Positions 36,416-44,091 of a DNA stretch of 64,000 nucleotides are shown here, in pieces. Both the position numbers and the translations under genes were made by a program. Location: positions 930,001 to 994,000 of the forward strand of contig OY843726.1 in the NCBI GenBank assembly GCA_963693005.1. The letters are read 5' to 3'. The notes under the pieces were generated by a model, which searched no databases, was not told the DNA's origin, and worked only from the letters and a program-made list of their open reading frames with translations. The DNA comes from Bodonicaedibacter sp963693005 (lineage in GTDB: Bacteria > Pseudomonadota > Alphaproteobacteria > UBA6184). The stretch's first letter is position 1. Each line of letters starts with the position of its first letter.

Positions 36416-36806
36416 CAGTATATGTGGGTATGCAAGTGTATTTAATGAGCCAGATCAACATGGAGACGTGATGTTGCCAGGCGCATTTTTAGGAAATAAA
36501 AAAGATGACATACCTGTGTTATGGCAGCATCACCCTAACGTGCCAATTGGTAGAGTTGTGGAGATGCAGGAAAATGCGGTGGGTTTGCGAATTAGGATGG
36601 AGATATGCTTGGATACACAAATGGGCCGAGATGCAATGAGTTTGATAAAGAGTGGTGTTTTGAAAGGGTTGTCGGTGGGGTATACAGTTAAAAAATCAGC
36701 GCGAGGACAAGCTGGAGTGCGACGCAAGTTGCTGAAAGTGGATTTAAAAGAGGTTTCGTTGGTAACGTTTCCGGCGCATCCAAAAGCAAAGGTTTTTGAT
36801 ATATGA
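36405..36806 (+). CDS. HK97-family prohead protease (U35), GTA type
   Basis: Cleaves capsid delta domains during head maturation. It has the N-terminal GYASVFNEPDQHGDVMLPGAF, catalytic His in LWQHHPNVPIG, Ser in KGLSVGYTV, and the C-terminal EVSLVTFPAHPKAKV. At 133 aa it is a short member. The start is GTG 36405, overlapping the portal stop. The capsid gene should follow directly but is 5.4 kb away, displaced by exported-protein genes. Confidence 0.9.
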   Translation: MEDNSICGYASVFNEPDQHGDVMLPGAFLGNKKDDIPVLWQHHPNVPIGRVVEMQENAVGLRIRMEICLDTQMGRDAMSLIKSGVLKGLSVGYTVKKSARGQAGVRRKLLKVDLKEVSLVTFPAHPKAKVFDI

Positions 36807-37000
36807 TCTGATAGTTTGCTGTAATTTTTTTGCAAGAGTGATATGTGGATAGATCAAGCTGAGCTTTGTGTTTAAGGGGTTGTATCAATGTATGTCTACA
36901 GTTTGCGCGGGTTAAGGAAAATTTTATAAACTAAAAAAATTGATTTTTATTATATTTTTATGAATGCTAGAGATGTAGTGATTTAGTAAAGGGGATAAAA

Positions 37001-37441
37001 ATGGTTTTAAAAAACTTACTGTGTGTACTTGTCGTATCCACGGGCGCTGTTTTTGGATCGGAAGTGGTCTCAGGATCTCGGGAGGAGATTGAAACTAAGG
37101 GGTTCTCAGTGATAATTGGACTGCCAGAAAAGGGAAAGGATTACATTATAAAGTTAACAATGCAAAGTGAACTATCCCAGGTGCTTAATACTTTGACGGC
37201 GGTTGTTTCGAGGGTGGTTCAGAGAAAAAATGATGATGATATGCCTCAGTTAAGATTAATGCAGCGTTTGGGTGGGACGGCAATAGAAATTGACGACAAC
37301 CTTTGGAGAGTAAAATTAAAAACCCCAGAGAATTTAAAAGGTTTGCAGGTTGAATATGTAGATGGGGAGTTATCTGAGGTGGAGAGTCCTACTTTCACGC
37401 CGGTGTACTTGACAGGAGGACCGTTTCCAAAGTCAGTATGA
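37001..37441 (+). CDS. Exported protein, possible ubiquitin-like fold
   Basis: 146 residues. Signal peptide 1-20 (KNLLCVLVVSTGAVFGS), ending in the FGS motif shared by neighbours. Mature part: beta hairpin (KGFSVIIGLPEKGKDYIIKL), a helix (LSQVLNTLTAVVSRVV), strands LRLMQRLGG and LQVEYVDGE. This order is compatible with a beta-grasp fold but weaker than in the 37535 and 39652 products. AAAGGGG ribosome site. First of nine exported-protein genes inserted between prohead protease and capsid. No known family. Confidence 0.55.
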   Translation: MVLKNLLCVLVVSTGAVFGSEVVSGSREEIETKGFSVIIGLPEKGKDYIIKLTMQSELSQVLNTLTAVVSRVVQRKNDDDMPQLRLMQRLGGTAIEIDDNLWRVKLKTPENLKGLQVEYVDGELSEVESPTFTPVYLTGGPFPKSV

Positions 37442-37534
37442 CATACTTCCACATTAGATGACTGATAATATCTTGTGCTTCACGGGTGGAGTACATATAC
37501 TGTGCGAGTTAAATAATAATAATGGAGAGATATA

Positions 37535-38044
37535 ATGAATAAAAAAATATTAAGCTTTACGGTTTTTAGTGCATTTGCATTAAGCAATATGGTAGTTGCC
37601 TCAAACCAAGATCTTGCGGCTGAGCCAATATCACCAGCGGGTAAACATGGTTTTGGCCATGGTGGATGTGCTGGGTTTGAGAGAGCAGTAACGTACGTTA
37701 CAGTTTCTAAAATTGATGACAAGGAAAGTCAAGTTAATGTGTCGTCAAACTTGACGATGCGTGAGTTTTTAGAGCAGTTTATTTCAGGGCAAATGCAGCA
37801 ACCAGCGGCGTCTCGCCTAGAGATAGGGGGCATAACTTTGGGAGCTGCAGACTATGCCAAAACTCTTGCTGAATTGGCAGGGGCAGATGCACGTCAGCTG
37901 TCTATTAACGTTATTGAAGATAAAACTCGCTCACCTCAACTATCAACTCAAGGAACGCCTGTACCTGAAGAGAGTGAAAGAATTTCCCCAATGAAGCCAC
38001 TACCTGCAACTGTTGGCAGTGCTAATGCAGAGGGTGAAGAATAA
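37535..38044 (+). CDS. Exported ubiquitin-like (beta-grasp) protein
   Basis: 169 residues with signal peptide 1-22 (ILSFTVFSAFALSNMVVAS), then a Gly/His-rich link (KHGFGHGGCAG). A beta-grasp-like unit covers about 52-128: beta hairpin VTYVTVSKIDDKESQVNV, helix TMREFLEQFISGQ, then SRLEIGGITLGAADYAKTLA and LSINVIED. The latter lines up with ubiquitin QRLIFAGKQLEDGRTLSDY and STLHLVLR in spacing and hydrophobic pattern. A ~40-residue Pro/Glu-rich tail follows; there is no C-terminal Gly-Gly. GGAGAGAT ribosome site. Fold call is from pattern alone. Confidence 0.55.
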   Translation: MNKKILSFTVFSAFALSNMVVASNQDLAAEPISPAGKHGFGHGGCAGFERAVTYVTVSKIDDKESQVNVSSNLTMREFLEQFISGQMQQPAASRLEIGGITLGAADYAKTLAELAGADARQLSINVIEDKTRSPQLSTQGTPVPEESERISPMKPLPATVGSANAEGEE

Positions 38045-38082
38045 TTTAATACCTCATCCGATAAAAAAGGTAATAAATTGAT

Positions 38083-38166
38083 TTGAAAGAATTATTAGCT
38101 GCAGCAATGACGTGTAACGTAGCGACCTCTTCGGAAGTAGCCGTTGTGCGTGAAGATAAAAAGTAA
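38083..38166 (+). pseudogene. Short remnant of an exported-protein gene
   Basis: A 27-codon frame from TTG 38083 reads LKELLAAAMTCNVATSSEVAVVREDKK, which looks like a signal peptide followed by a few mature residues and a stop, directly before a terminator. Probably a truncated relative of the neighbouring genes; it could also be a tiny peptide gene. Confidence 0.3.
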
Positions 38167-38189
38167 AACTTTTTTTTGGATAGATATGA

Positions 38190-38214
38190 AAGGCAGGTTT
38201 TTCCTGCCTTTTTT
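38190..38214 (+). terminator. Terminator inside the exported-protein array
   Basis: AAGGCAGG-TTTTT-CCTGCCTT hairpin with T run. Ends the unit containing 37001, 37535 and the remnant. A TTGACA (38245-38250) followed by AT-rich DNA begins the next unit. Confidence 0.85.
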
Positions 38215-38286
38215 ATTAGGTTGGTTAAGAGTGTTGACTTTTTGTTGACATTTATGATTTGTTTATAGATAAACTTTTTATAAAGA

Positions 38287-38838
38287 GTGGTTAGTGTGTT
38301 TCAACATATGTTTTGTTTTATTTTTAGTGTGCTTTATTTGAACTTGTGCGTGATTTTTGGATCTAGTAATGAACTGGAATCTAGAGATGTTGATGAGCCT
38401 GGAGCACCCATTTCTGGGAGTTCTGTAATGGCAAACACTGAACTAGAGACTTACTCACTGGGGTGTTCAGCCTGTGCTGCTGTAAAAGGGCGCAACGAAG
38501 AGGATGGTAGGCAGCATGACATATTAGTTCGAGTTGTTAGCAGTAGCCGCCGGGTTAAACCAGAAGCCAGTTTGGTTTTTGGAGAAGAAGAGTTGGGACT
38601 TTTCCCAGTTGTTCTTCAGGACAGAAGGACTACTCCTAAAGATGTGTTTTATTCTCTATTAGAGCAATACGATGGGCAAGATGCAGTTGAGCTAGCTTGG
38701 AAGTATCGTGTTTTGTTTTTTTTCGAAGAAACGGGGGGCGCGCTTCCTGTTGGGCAAGCTATAAGTGTGTTGAATGATTGTATATTAACTTTAAAAATAG
38801 ACTTAACGACAAAAAAAGATCGTGGAGTAAGAACTTAA
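38287..38838 (+). CDS. Exported protein, possible ubiquitin-like fold
   Basis: 183 residues from GTG 38287 (other possible starts GTG 38296, ATG 38308; ribosome site poor). Signal peptide ending CVIFGSS. About 77-180 gives strand DILVRVVSSS, then LFPVVLQDRRTT, helix DVFYSLLEQYDGQ, YRVLFFFEETGGALPVGQ and ILTLKIDL. The last two segments resemble the second half of ubiquitin (RLIFAGKQLEDG / TLHLVLRL). A CxxC-like SLGCSACAAVKG precedes it. Family unknown. Confidence 0.5.
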   Translation: MVSVFQHMFCFIFSVLYLNLCVIFGSSNELESRDVDEPGAPISGSSVMANTELETYSLGCSACAAVKGRNEEDGRQHDILVRVVSSSRRVKPEASLVFGEEELGLFPVVLQDRRTTPKDVFYSLLEQYDGQDAVELAWKYRVLFFFEETGGALPVGQAISVLNDCILTLKIDLTTKKDRGVRT

Positions 38839-38857
38839 AAAAAACAGAAGGTGTGTT

Positions 38858-39232
38858 ATGGAGATAAAAATGCGGGTTTTTATTATTGTGTCTTTGCTGG
38901 TTGGAAATGTTTCAGTTTTTGGTTCACAATTAAAGGCAGAAATAGAAGAGCCTATAGATATATCGATTAAAGTGCGAGTGACTCTTTCTGAAAGTAATTG
39001 GTTAAGCCCTAAGAAGCGTGAGCGCCCATTAGAATTAACTTTAAAAATTTGTACCGCCAGAGAGTTTTTATCAGAAGCGGATATTGTTAGCGCACTGGGG
39101 CATGAAGTTTCGGCTATTGATGGGCGTGTTTGCTCGCTCTATTTGGGTAATGTACCTTTTGGTGACAATAGATGTTTTCAGGACGTCGAAAAGGAAATAG
39201 TGCAAATTGACGTTGCTTCGGTGGTTAATTAG
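38858..39232 (+). CDS. Exported ubiquitin-like (beta-grasp) protein
   Basis: 124 residues (ATG 38858; ATG 38870 with GGAGATAAAA upstream is perhaps better). Signal peptide FIIVSLLVGNVSVFGS. One beta-grasp-like unit at about 35-119: ISIKVRVTLSE, LELTLKI, helix TAREFLSEADIVSAL, then GRVCSLYLGNVPFGDNRCFQDV and IVQIDVAS, compatible with ubiquitin strands 3-5. The stop overlaps the next start (TAGTG), so 38858-40677 reads as an operon. No Gly-Gly end. Confidence 0.5.
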   Translation: MEIKMRVFIIVSLLVGNVSVFGSQLKAEIEEPIDISIKVRVTLSESNWLSPKKRERPLELTLKICTAREFLSEADIVSALGHEVSAIDGRVCSLYLGNVPFGDNRCFQDVEKEIVQIDVASVVN

Positions 39233-39645
39233 TGCGATTGATTTTAGTTAGTTTTTTTGTGGCAGTTACAGCCTGTATGTATGGAAATAGTGATATATTT
39301 CTAGTGCCAGACCCCCTGCCAGAAGCATACTTTGCAAGTGTGAAAATTCGCGTGCAGTGTATTTCTGCTAGTGGACGGATGAGAGGGGCTTGTTTTACGG
39401 TTAAATGTCCAAGAAAGTTGAGAGTAGCTAGTATGATGCGGCAATTGGTGTCTCGTGAAAGTTTGGCTTTTTTAAAGGGGGTGCAACCAGGTGATGTCCG
39501 CACTCAGATTTTTAAACACTTTAGTTTGAAGAACCCTGATTTTGAAGTGAAGCTGTTTCCTATAGATAAAGTGAAGCAAAACCCAGAGATTAGTGTTGCT
39601 CAATTTTCAGGCGAGATATCTGCGTTAGTGGAAGGATCACACTAA
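39232..39645 (+). CDS. Exported protein, possible ubiquitin-like fold
   Basis: 137 residues from GTG 39232. Short signal peptide (LILVSFFVAVTACMYGNS). The mature part has strands SVKIRVQCISA and GACFTVKCPRK, a helix VASMMRQLVSRESLAFL, and FEVKLFPIDK near the end, a compact alpha/beta order like its neighbours but with no clear ubiquitin strand-3 motif. Translationally coupled to the gene before it. Confidence 0.45.
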   Translation: MRLILVSFFVAVTACMYGNSDIFLVPDPLPEAYFASVKIRVQCISASGRMRGACFTVKCPRKLRVASMMRQLVSRESLAFLKGVQPGDVRTQIFKHFSLKNPDFEVKLFPIDKVKQNPEISVAQFSGEISALVEGSH

Positions 39646-39651
39646 AAGTAG

Positions 39652-39963
39652 ATGAGTATAAAAGAATTCTTTTTGTTATGTATGTGTGTTATTGGCCCAG
39701 TATTTGGTACAGGCTACGAGTCTTTAACCGTAGTTTGTGAGTGGGAAGGAGAGCGACTGGTTCATAGTTTTTGGTTTTCAGAGAACAAATCAGTGTTGGA
39801 GCTAAAGCAAATGTTGATAGCTAGAGGGCAGAGCTTACAAGAGACACAGTTAGAAAATTTGAAAATATCTTGGGGAAAAAGAGAATTGAAGAATGACCAT
39901 AAAATTACATATGCAATAATGGATAGTTCCGCATTTTTTGTAGAAATTGTAAAAGATGAGTAA
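39652..39963 (+). CDS. Exported single-domain ubiquitin-like protein
   Basis: 103 residues: signal peptide 1-20 (FFLLCMCVIGPVFGT), then almost nothing but one ubiquitin-like domain (25-100). Hairpin LTVVCEWEGERLVHSFWF, helix SVLELKQMLIARGQ, strand and turn LKISWGKRELKNDHKITYAI, last strand AFFVEIV. Against ubiquitin the elements run in the same order with near-identical spacing (LIFAGKQLEDGRTLSDY aligns with ISWGKRELKNDHKITYA). It ends VKDE, with no Gly-Gly, so conjugation as such is unlikely. This is the clearest ubiquitin-like member of the array. Starts 6 bp after the previous gene. Confidence 0.6.
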   Translation: MSIKEFFLLCMCVIGPVFGTGYESLTVVCEWEGERLVHSFWFSENKSVLELKQMLIARGQSLQETQLENLKISWGKRELKNDHKITYAIMDSSAFFVEIVKDE

Positions 39964-39969
39964 GTTGAA

Positions 39970-40677
39970 GTGTTTTTTTTGAAATCGTTACTTTTTATTC
40001 TGTGTGTTTTTAACTTAACAGTACCAAATTCTTGGGCTAGTTTTGTTTGTGGGAATGAAGGAGCTTGGCCTGATATAAAGGAGAGCCCAGCCCTTAGTAG
40101 TCAGCACATCTCTCCGGAGACGCACTCTCTTGTGAGTGAGGGAAGTATTACAGAATTTTCGCTTAGAAAACTATCTATTGAAAATTTTTCAGTAGTTTTT
40201 TTAGTAGAGATGAGAGAGTTGGAACGCAAAACATTTCCTATAAACTCAACGGTTAAGGACATTAAAGCCTATTTTTCATTGCAACACGCTTTGACGGGTG
40301 AGTTTGTACTTTGTGATATTTCGCGAGGTGTTTTAGCTGAGGATAGTCTTGTTTATCAAAACTCTGCTTCTGTTGGTGTTGCGGTGTGTTGTATGGAATC
40401 TGTTGATGCAGAAAATTTGCAAAGAGTGGTTCCGGAAAAAAATACATTAAACTGTGTGCTGCAGTACTGTTTTGAGGAAGAGCCTAATACAGTGCATACG
40501 GTGGGGATAGGAGAAGATAAAATACTTCAAGATTTTGCAGAAATTATTGCGCAAAAATCTGAATGTAGTACAGAAGATGTTCAGTTTTTTTTAGAAAATA
40601 AACTATTGCCCTTTGAAACCGTAGTGAGCGAGTTCTCTAGAGGTGTGCTAGTTGTGCGAATAAGTGAAGCATATTGA
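39970..40677 (+). CDS. Exported protein with two tandem ubiquitin-like units
   Basis: 235 residues from GTG 39970. Signal peptide 1-24 (LKSLLFILCVFNLTVPNSWAS). Two units of about 70 residues: unit 1 at 72-141 (FSVVFLVEMRELERKTFPI, helix STVKDIKAYFSL, FVLCDISRGVLAEDSL, GVAVCCM); unit 2 at 161-232 (NCVLQYCFEEEPNTVHTVGI, helix KILQDFAEIIAQ, VQFFLENKLLPFETVVSEF, VLVVRIS). Both follow the beta-beta-alpha-beta-beta order of ubiquitin. It lies 6 bp after the 39652 gene and is last in that operon. Confidence 0.55.
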   Translation: MFFLKSLLFILCVFNLTVPNSWASFVCGNEGAWPDIKESPALSSQHISPETHSLVSEGSITEFSLRKLSIENFSVVFLVEMRELERKTFPINSTVKDIKAYFSLQHALTGEFVLCDISRGVLAEDSLVYQNSASVGVAVCCMESVDAENLQRVVPEKNTLNCVLQYCFEEEPNTVHTVGIGEDKILQDFAEIIAQKSECSTEDVQFFLENKLLPFETVVSEFSRGVLVVRISEAY

Positions 40678-40739
40678 GCCAAAGTAACTATTTATTTTAG
40701 TTGTTTTGATATAAAGAGTTTTTAATTTAGGTGGGAAAA

Positions 40740-41528
40740 ATGTTTTTAAAGGGGTTAATAGTAGTAGCTCTTGGTTTAGGAGTCGTGTGTGGAAGTGAGC
40801 TTGGATATGTTCAGTTATCTTCTACTAAATCAACATGGATGCCTATAGGAGTTAACCAACTAGATGTTTGTTTAGTTGGAAAAAGTGATGTTTCGCATAA
40901 AAGTAGCTGTTTAACTTATAGTTATACAGATACGTACCGAAATTTATTGAGTCGTTTAGTGCGTTCTGGATGCGGTATTGAGCTGCCATCGGATTTTGAT
41001 CTTGATAAGACTTTAGACGTTGATGGAGTTCAGAGCTTTATTGCTAATTTTTGTGGAGGAGCTAGTGTGGGAGAGACAAAGTTGTTCCTAAATTTGGAAG
41101 AGCTTTTAAAGCAAGAGTATAAAAATGAGACTGAGCGTAGAGCTTACATTGTTAGTAGAGAAAGTAAAATAAGCGAGCAACATCACTCTGTAATGGCTGA
41201 GGCATTAAAGGCAGGGGGATTTGAGGTTAATGTTTGGTTGGGAGAAGTTGAAGAAAAGGTAATTATCCCATTAGGGTTGAGTTTGATAGAATTAGTGGAG
41301 TTTTTAGAAAAAAAAGGTCTGTCTATCTACTATAGGCAGTGGAAAGAAAAGTCGTATGTATTTTCTTTTTTTGCGGGATCTATTACGGGAAGTAATTATG
41401 AAAATATTTTTGACGGTAATAAATTAACAGATGATGCCCAGCCTGATGTGATTATGCAGATTATAAAAAGATACAATAATGATGCAGAAATTGATCGATT
41501 GAGGCGTTATATGGCAAAGGCTAAGTAA
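40740..41528 (+). CDS. Exported protein, two possible ubiquitin-like units
   Basis: 262 residues from ATG 40740 (TAGGTGGGA upstream; GTG 40731 also in frame). Signal peptide LKGLIVVALGLGVVCGS. The first unit at about 35-125 (LDVCLVGKSDV, CLTYSYT, helix YRNLLSRLV, TKLFLNL) has inserts. The second at about 160-250 (FEVNVWLGEVEEKVIIPLGL, helix SLIELVEFLEKKG, then YVFSFFAGS and NKLTDD) is closer to ubiquitin. A charged linker (QEYKNETERRAY) separates them. Confidence 0.5.
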   Translation: MFLKGLIVVALGLGVVCGSELGYVQLSSTKSTWMPIGVNQLDVCLVGKSDVSHKSSCLTYSYTDTYRNLLSRLVRSGCGIELPSDFDLDKTLDVDGVQSFIANFCGGASVGETKLFLNLEELLKQEYKNETERRAYIVSRESKISEQHHSVMAEALKAGGFEVNVWLGEVEEKVIIPLGLSLIELVEFLEKKGLSIYYRQWKEKSYVFSFFAGSITGSNYENIFDGNKLTDDAQPDVIMQIIKRYNNDAEIDRLRRYMAKAK

Positions 41529-41635
41529 CATATTTATATCGTGTGCTTGTTCATAGTAACTTAGAAAGACCCACTTGTTTAAGGCTAAAGCTTTAAAATA
41601 GAGCAACGATCGATATAATCAGAAGAGGAACCATA

Positions 41636-42070
41636 ATGTTGAGCCCCAGCACTATAGTAATATTTTTTGCTTTAGAAGTATTTGGAAGCGATGGGGGTGG
41701 TTTACCAGTAGAAGAGCTAGCTATAGAGGAAGATAACCATGTTTTAAGAAGTATGGGTAGAGAATCTTGGAACATAATTGATGTACAGGAGAACTTTGAG
41801 TGGCGCTTTAAAGTGGGAGTATTGATTGAGGATGAGTTGTTAGAAAACTCTGTGTTGTCCGTCTTTTATAAGCACCACGCTCATAGTGTGAAAGCGCAAA
41901 TTATCTCTGCTTTGCAAGCTAAGGAAGTGGAGTTTGACCCCGCATTTTTTGATACCTCTAAAGCGTTGTTAACGCCGAGAGCCGTCGTTGAAGTTTTAAC
42001 GGCTTTTGGAGAGGTGTACAGTGAAAGTTTGTTGGGCGTTCAACATATTACCGCAGAGGAAGAAGGCTGA
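41636..42070 (+). CDS. Exported protein, unknown, last of the array
   Basis: 144 residues, signal peptide very short (SPSTIVIFFALEVFGS, again ending FGS). Mature part acidic; strand WRFKVGVLIEDELLENSVL and helix SVKAQIISALQAK fit the first half of a beta-grasp unit, the rest is helical (TPRAVVEVLTAFGEV). GAGGAACC ribosome site. A terminator follows at 42112. Confidence 0.45.
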   Translation: MLSPSTIVIFFALEVFGSDGGGLPVEELAIEEDNHVLRSMGRESWNIIDVQENFEWRFKVGVLIEDELLENSVLSVFYKHHAHSVKAQIISALQAKEVEFDPAFFDTSKALLTPRAVVEVLTAFGEVYSESLLGVQHITAEEEG

Positions 42071-42111
42071 CTGAAAGAACAACGCGACTAAGCAGGCTTT
42101 ATTATTAATAC

Positions 42112-42135
42112 AAGCACCCCGAGGGGTGTTTTTTT
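42112..42135 (+). terminator. Terminator between the array and the capsid gene
   Basis: AAGCACCC / GGGTGTTT stem with CGAG loop and T run, about 100 bp before the capsid start. The 100-bp gap after it holds TATAAT near 42214 and two copies of TGCATG, so the capsid may have its own promoter. Confidence 0.8.
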
Positions 42136-42237
42136 ATTTCAATTTTTCAAATTTTGCCAAGATCGCGCAGACGATTGAGGTGATTCCGTGCATGCCGGCT
42201 TGCATGTGATTTTATAATATTTACAGGAGAAAATACT

Positions 42238-43221
42238 ATGACACCAATGACATTAGATGGCACAACTGAGCAATTTAAAGAATTTGTACAATCGGGAGCT
42301 GTGAACTGGGAAACTAAATCTCTAACTAGTGATACGGCAGAAGGTGGATTAGTGATGCCTGCCGAAATTGGTAGCCAGGTGAAAGCAAAGGTGGATAGCC
42401 TAGCCCCGTTGCGCCAATTAGCTTGTAGCACGGCTATTTCTAGCGATAGTTTGGACGTAGTTGTTGAAAAGAACTCACCAAATGTTGGATGGGTTACTGA
42501 ACAGGGGAGTCGTGTGGAGACGGACTCTTCTCAATTAGAGAAACGCCGTATAGGAGTACATGAGCTGTATGCAAAGGTGCGATTAAGCCAACGCTTGATT
42601 GATGATGCTCAGGTTCCCATTGAAGAGTGGCTGATGTCGAGAGTTGCTTCACAAATGGCAGAGGTTGAAAACAAAGCGTTTATTCAGGGTGATGGCATCA
42701 CTCAACCTAAAGGGTTTTTAAATTATGTTGGATCTGAAGCTAGCGAATGGGGCAAGTTGCAGACATTCTCAACTCTTCAAAATGGTGGGTTTATTGATGA
42801 TGCAACAGCTTTAGAAGTGCTGTTTAGGGCTTTGGACTCTATGAAAAGTGAGTATTTGAATACTGCATGTTGGGTGATGTCGAGGTCGGCTCAATCAAAA
42901 TTACGTCAATTGAAAGACCCTAATACAGGGGTGTTTTTATGGCATACAGGAAGTGGTTTGTCGGGTGAGGCTGCCAATATGCTGTTGGGGTATCCTGTGA
43001 TTATATCTGATGATATGCCTGCATTAGATCCATCGAAATCAACCTTATCAGTTGCGTTTGGTAACTTTGAACGTGGGTATCAAGTGGTTGATCGTCAGGA
43101 GTTGTCGGTATTGAGAGACCCATATAGCAGCAAACCATATATTGAATTTTATGCTACGCGCCGAGTGGGTGGTGATGTAGTTGATTTTGATGCAATTAAA
43201 TTAATTCGATTTGGTGAGTAA
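42238..43221 (+). CDS. HK97-fold major capsid protein, GTA type
   Basis: Forms the icosahedral shell. Capsid motifs: TAEGGLVMPAEIGSQV, VGWVTEQGSRVET, the RLSQRLIDDAQVPIEEW stretch, FIQGDGITQPKGFL, then FGNFERGYQVVDR and LRDPYSSKPYIEFYATRRVG, all close to RcGTA gp5. At 327 aa it is ~70 residues shorter than usual because the N-terminal delta (scaffold) domain is almost absent: only ~30 residues precede the mature-type start. CAGGAG ribosome site before ATG 42238. Separated from its protease by the exported-protein array. Confidence 0.92.
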   Translation: MTPMTLDGTTEQFKEFVQSGAVNWETKSLTSDTAEGGLVMPAEIGSQVKAKVDSLAPLRQLACSTAISSDSLDVVVEKNSPNVGWVTEQGSRVETDSSQLEKRRIGVHELYAKVRLSQRLIDDAQVPIEEWLMSRVASQMAEVENKAFIQGDGITQPKGFLNYVGSEASEWGKLQTFSTLQNGGFIDDATALEVLFRALDSMKSEYLNTACWVMSRSAQSKLRQLKDPNTGVFLWHTGSGLSGEAANMLLGYPVIISDDMPALDPSKSTLSVAFGNFERGYQVVDRQELSVLRDPYSSKPYIEFYATRRVGGDVVDFDAIKLIRFGE

Positions 43222-43222
43222 T

Positions 43223-43792
43223 ATGAATTGGCGCATTATTGAGGAGGGAGAGATCCCCTCCTTGCCGTTAGGGCGGATAAAAGCAGCATTTCGGATAGAG
43301 CATGAAGCGGATGATGAACTGTTGCGGCATTTTGTTCAGGTAGCAAAACAATATATGGAAACATATACGCAGATGATTTTAGGGAATGTTCGTTTGGAGG
43401 TAACCTTAGATAATTTGCCGAAAAAAGAGACTCAGAGAGGTTTGTGTGAGCAAGTTTCTGCGCCGTTAACTTGGATTAGGATGCCAGTTGGACCAGTACA
43501 TTTATTGGAGTTAGTGAGCTTTCGAACAACTTCTGGAGAGTGGAAAGATATGCCGGCAACTGTCTTTCAACTAAAGCAGTATTTTGTGGGTGTTCCTACG
43601 CAGCTGCTGATTGAAAACGTGCATAGTATCCGGTTGACTGGGCGTGCGGGAGTATCTCCAATTTCATCATTAATTCAGGGAGTTTGGTTAAATTTGGTGT
43701 GCTGTTTATATGATAGCGAAGTAGTAGATATGACGAAAGTGCGTGCAGTATTACGCCCGTTGCAGGTATTGAAACCTGCAACGTTAATTTAG
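43223..43792 (+). CDS. GTA gp6-like head-tail connector
   Basis: Adaptor ring under the portal. The N-terminal half carries the connector pattern LGRIKAAFRIEHEADDELLRHFVQVAKQ (given in part) and TQMILGNVRLEVTLDNLP; a second block WIRMPVGPVHLLELVSF follows, as in phage gp6 connectors. Start ATG 43223 right after the capsid stop. Longer frame from TTG 43211 less likely. Two minus-strand exported-protein genes separate it from the next structural gene. Confidence 0.75.
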   Translation: MNWRIIEEGEIPSLPLGRIKAAFRIEHEADDELLRHFVQVAKQYMETYTQMILGNVRLEVTLDNLPKKETQRGLCEQVSAPLTWIRMPVGPVHLLELVSFRTTSGEWKDMPATVFQLKQYFVGVPTQLLIENVHSIRLTGRAGVSPISSLIQGVWLNLVCCLYDSEVVDMTKVRAVLRPLQVLKPATLI

Positions 43793-43812
43793 ATTAAACT
43801 TGCGAGTAGGAG

Positions 43813-44052
43813 TTACTTTTTTGTTTCAGTTTGTAAGGATTTTTCTAAAAGCTCAAGATCTAACTCTGGAGAGAGAATTTGTCCAGATTGAGGAGAATTA
43901 GGAGGGGTGGAGTTGGTGAAGTTGGTGTCCTGAGAAATTAGGTTTGTTAATTGAGATGTTTGATCTTCTGAGAGAATGTCAGAGGTTGCGCTAGCAGTAG
44001 TAATAGTAGCTAAAGTAAATAAGAGGGAGCTTAGTTTAATAGTTTTGCACAT
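43813..44052 (-). CDS. Small exported protein, unknown, antisense within module
   Basis: 79 residues: signal peptide (KLSSLLFTLATITTASA) then Ser/Thr/Asn/Pro-rich sequence with acidic end (ELDLELLEKSLQTETKK). It sits on the opposite strand between two phage structural genes. Its 3' end is 20 bp from the gp6-like stop, convergent to it. A CtrA box lies 40 bp upstream. Confidence 0.5.
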   Translation of the reverse strand: MCKTIKLSSLLFTLATITTASATSDILSEDQTSQLTNLISQDTNFTNSTPPNSPQSGQILSPELDLELLEKSLQTETKK

Positions 44053-44091
44053 GATCTTTTACCATTTTTTTTATAAATTACAATAGAAATA

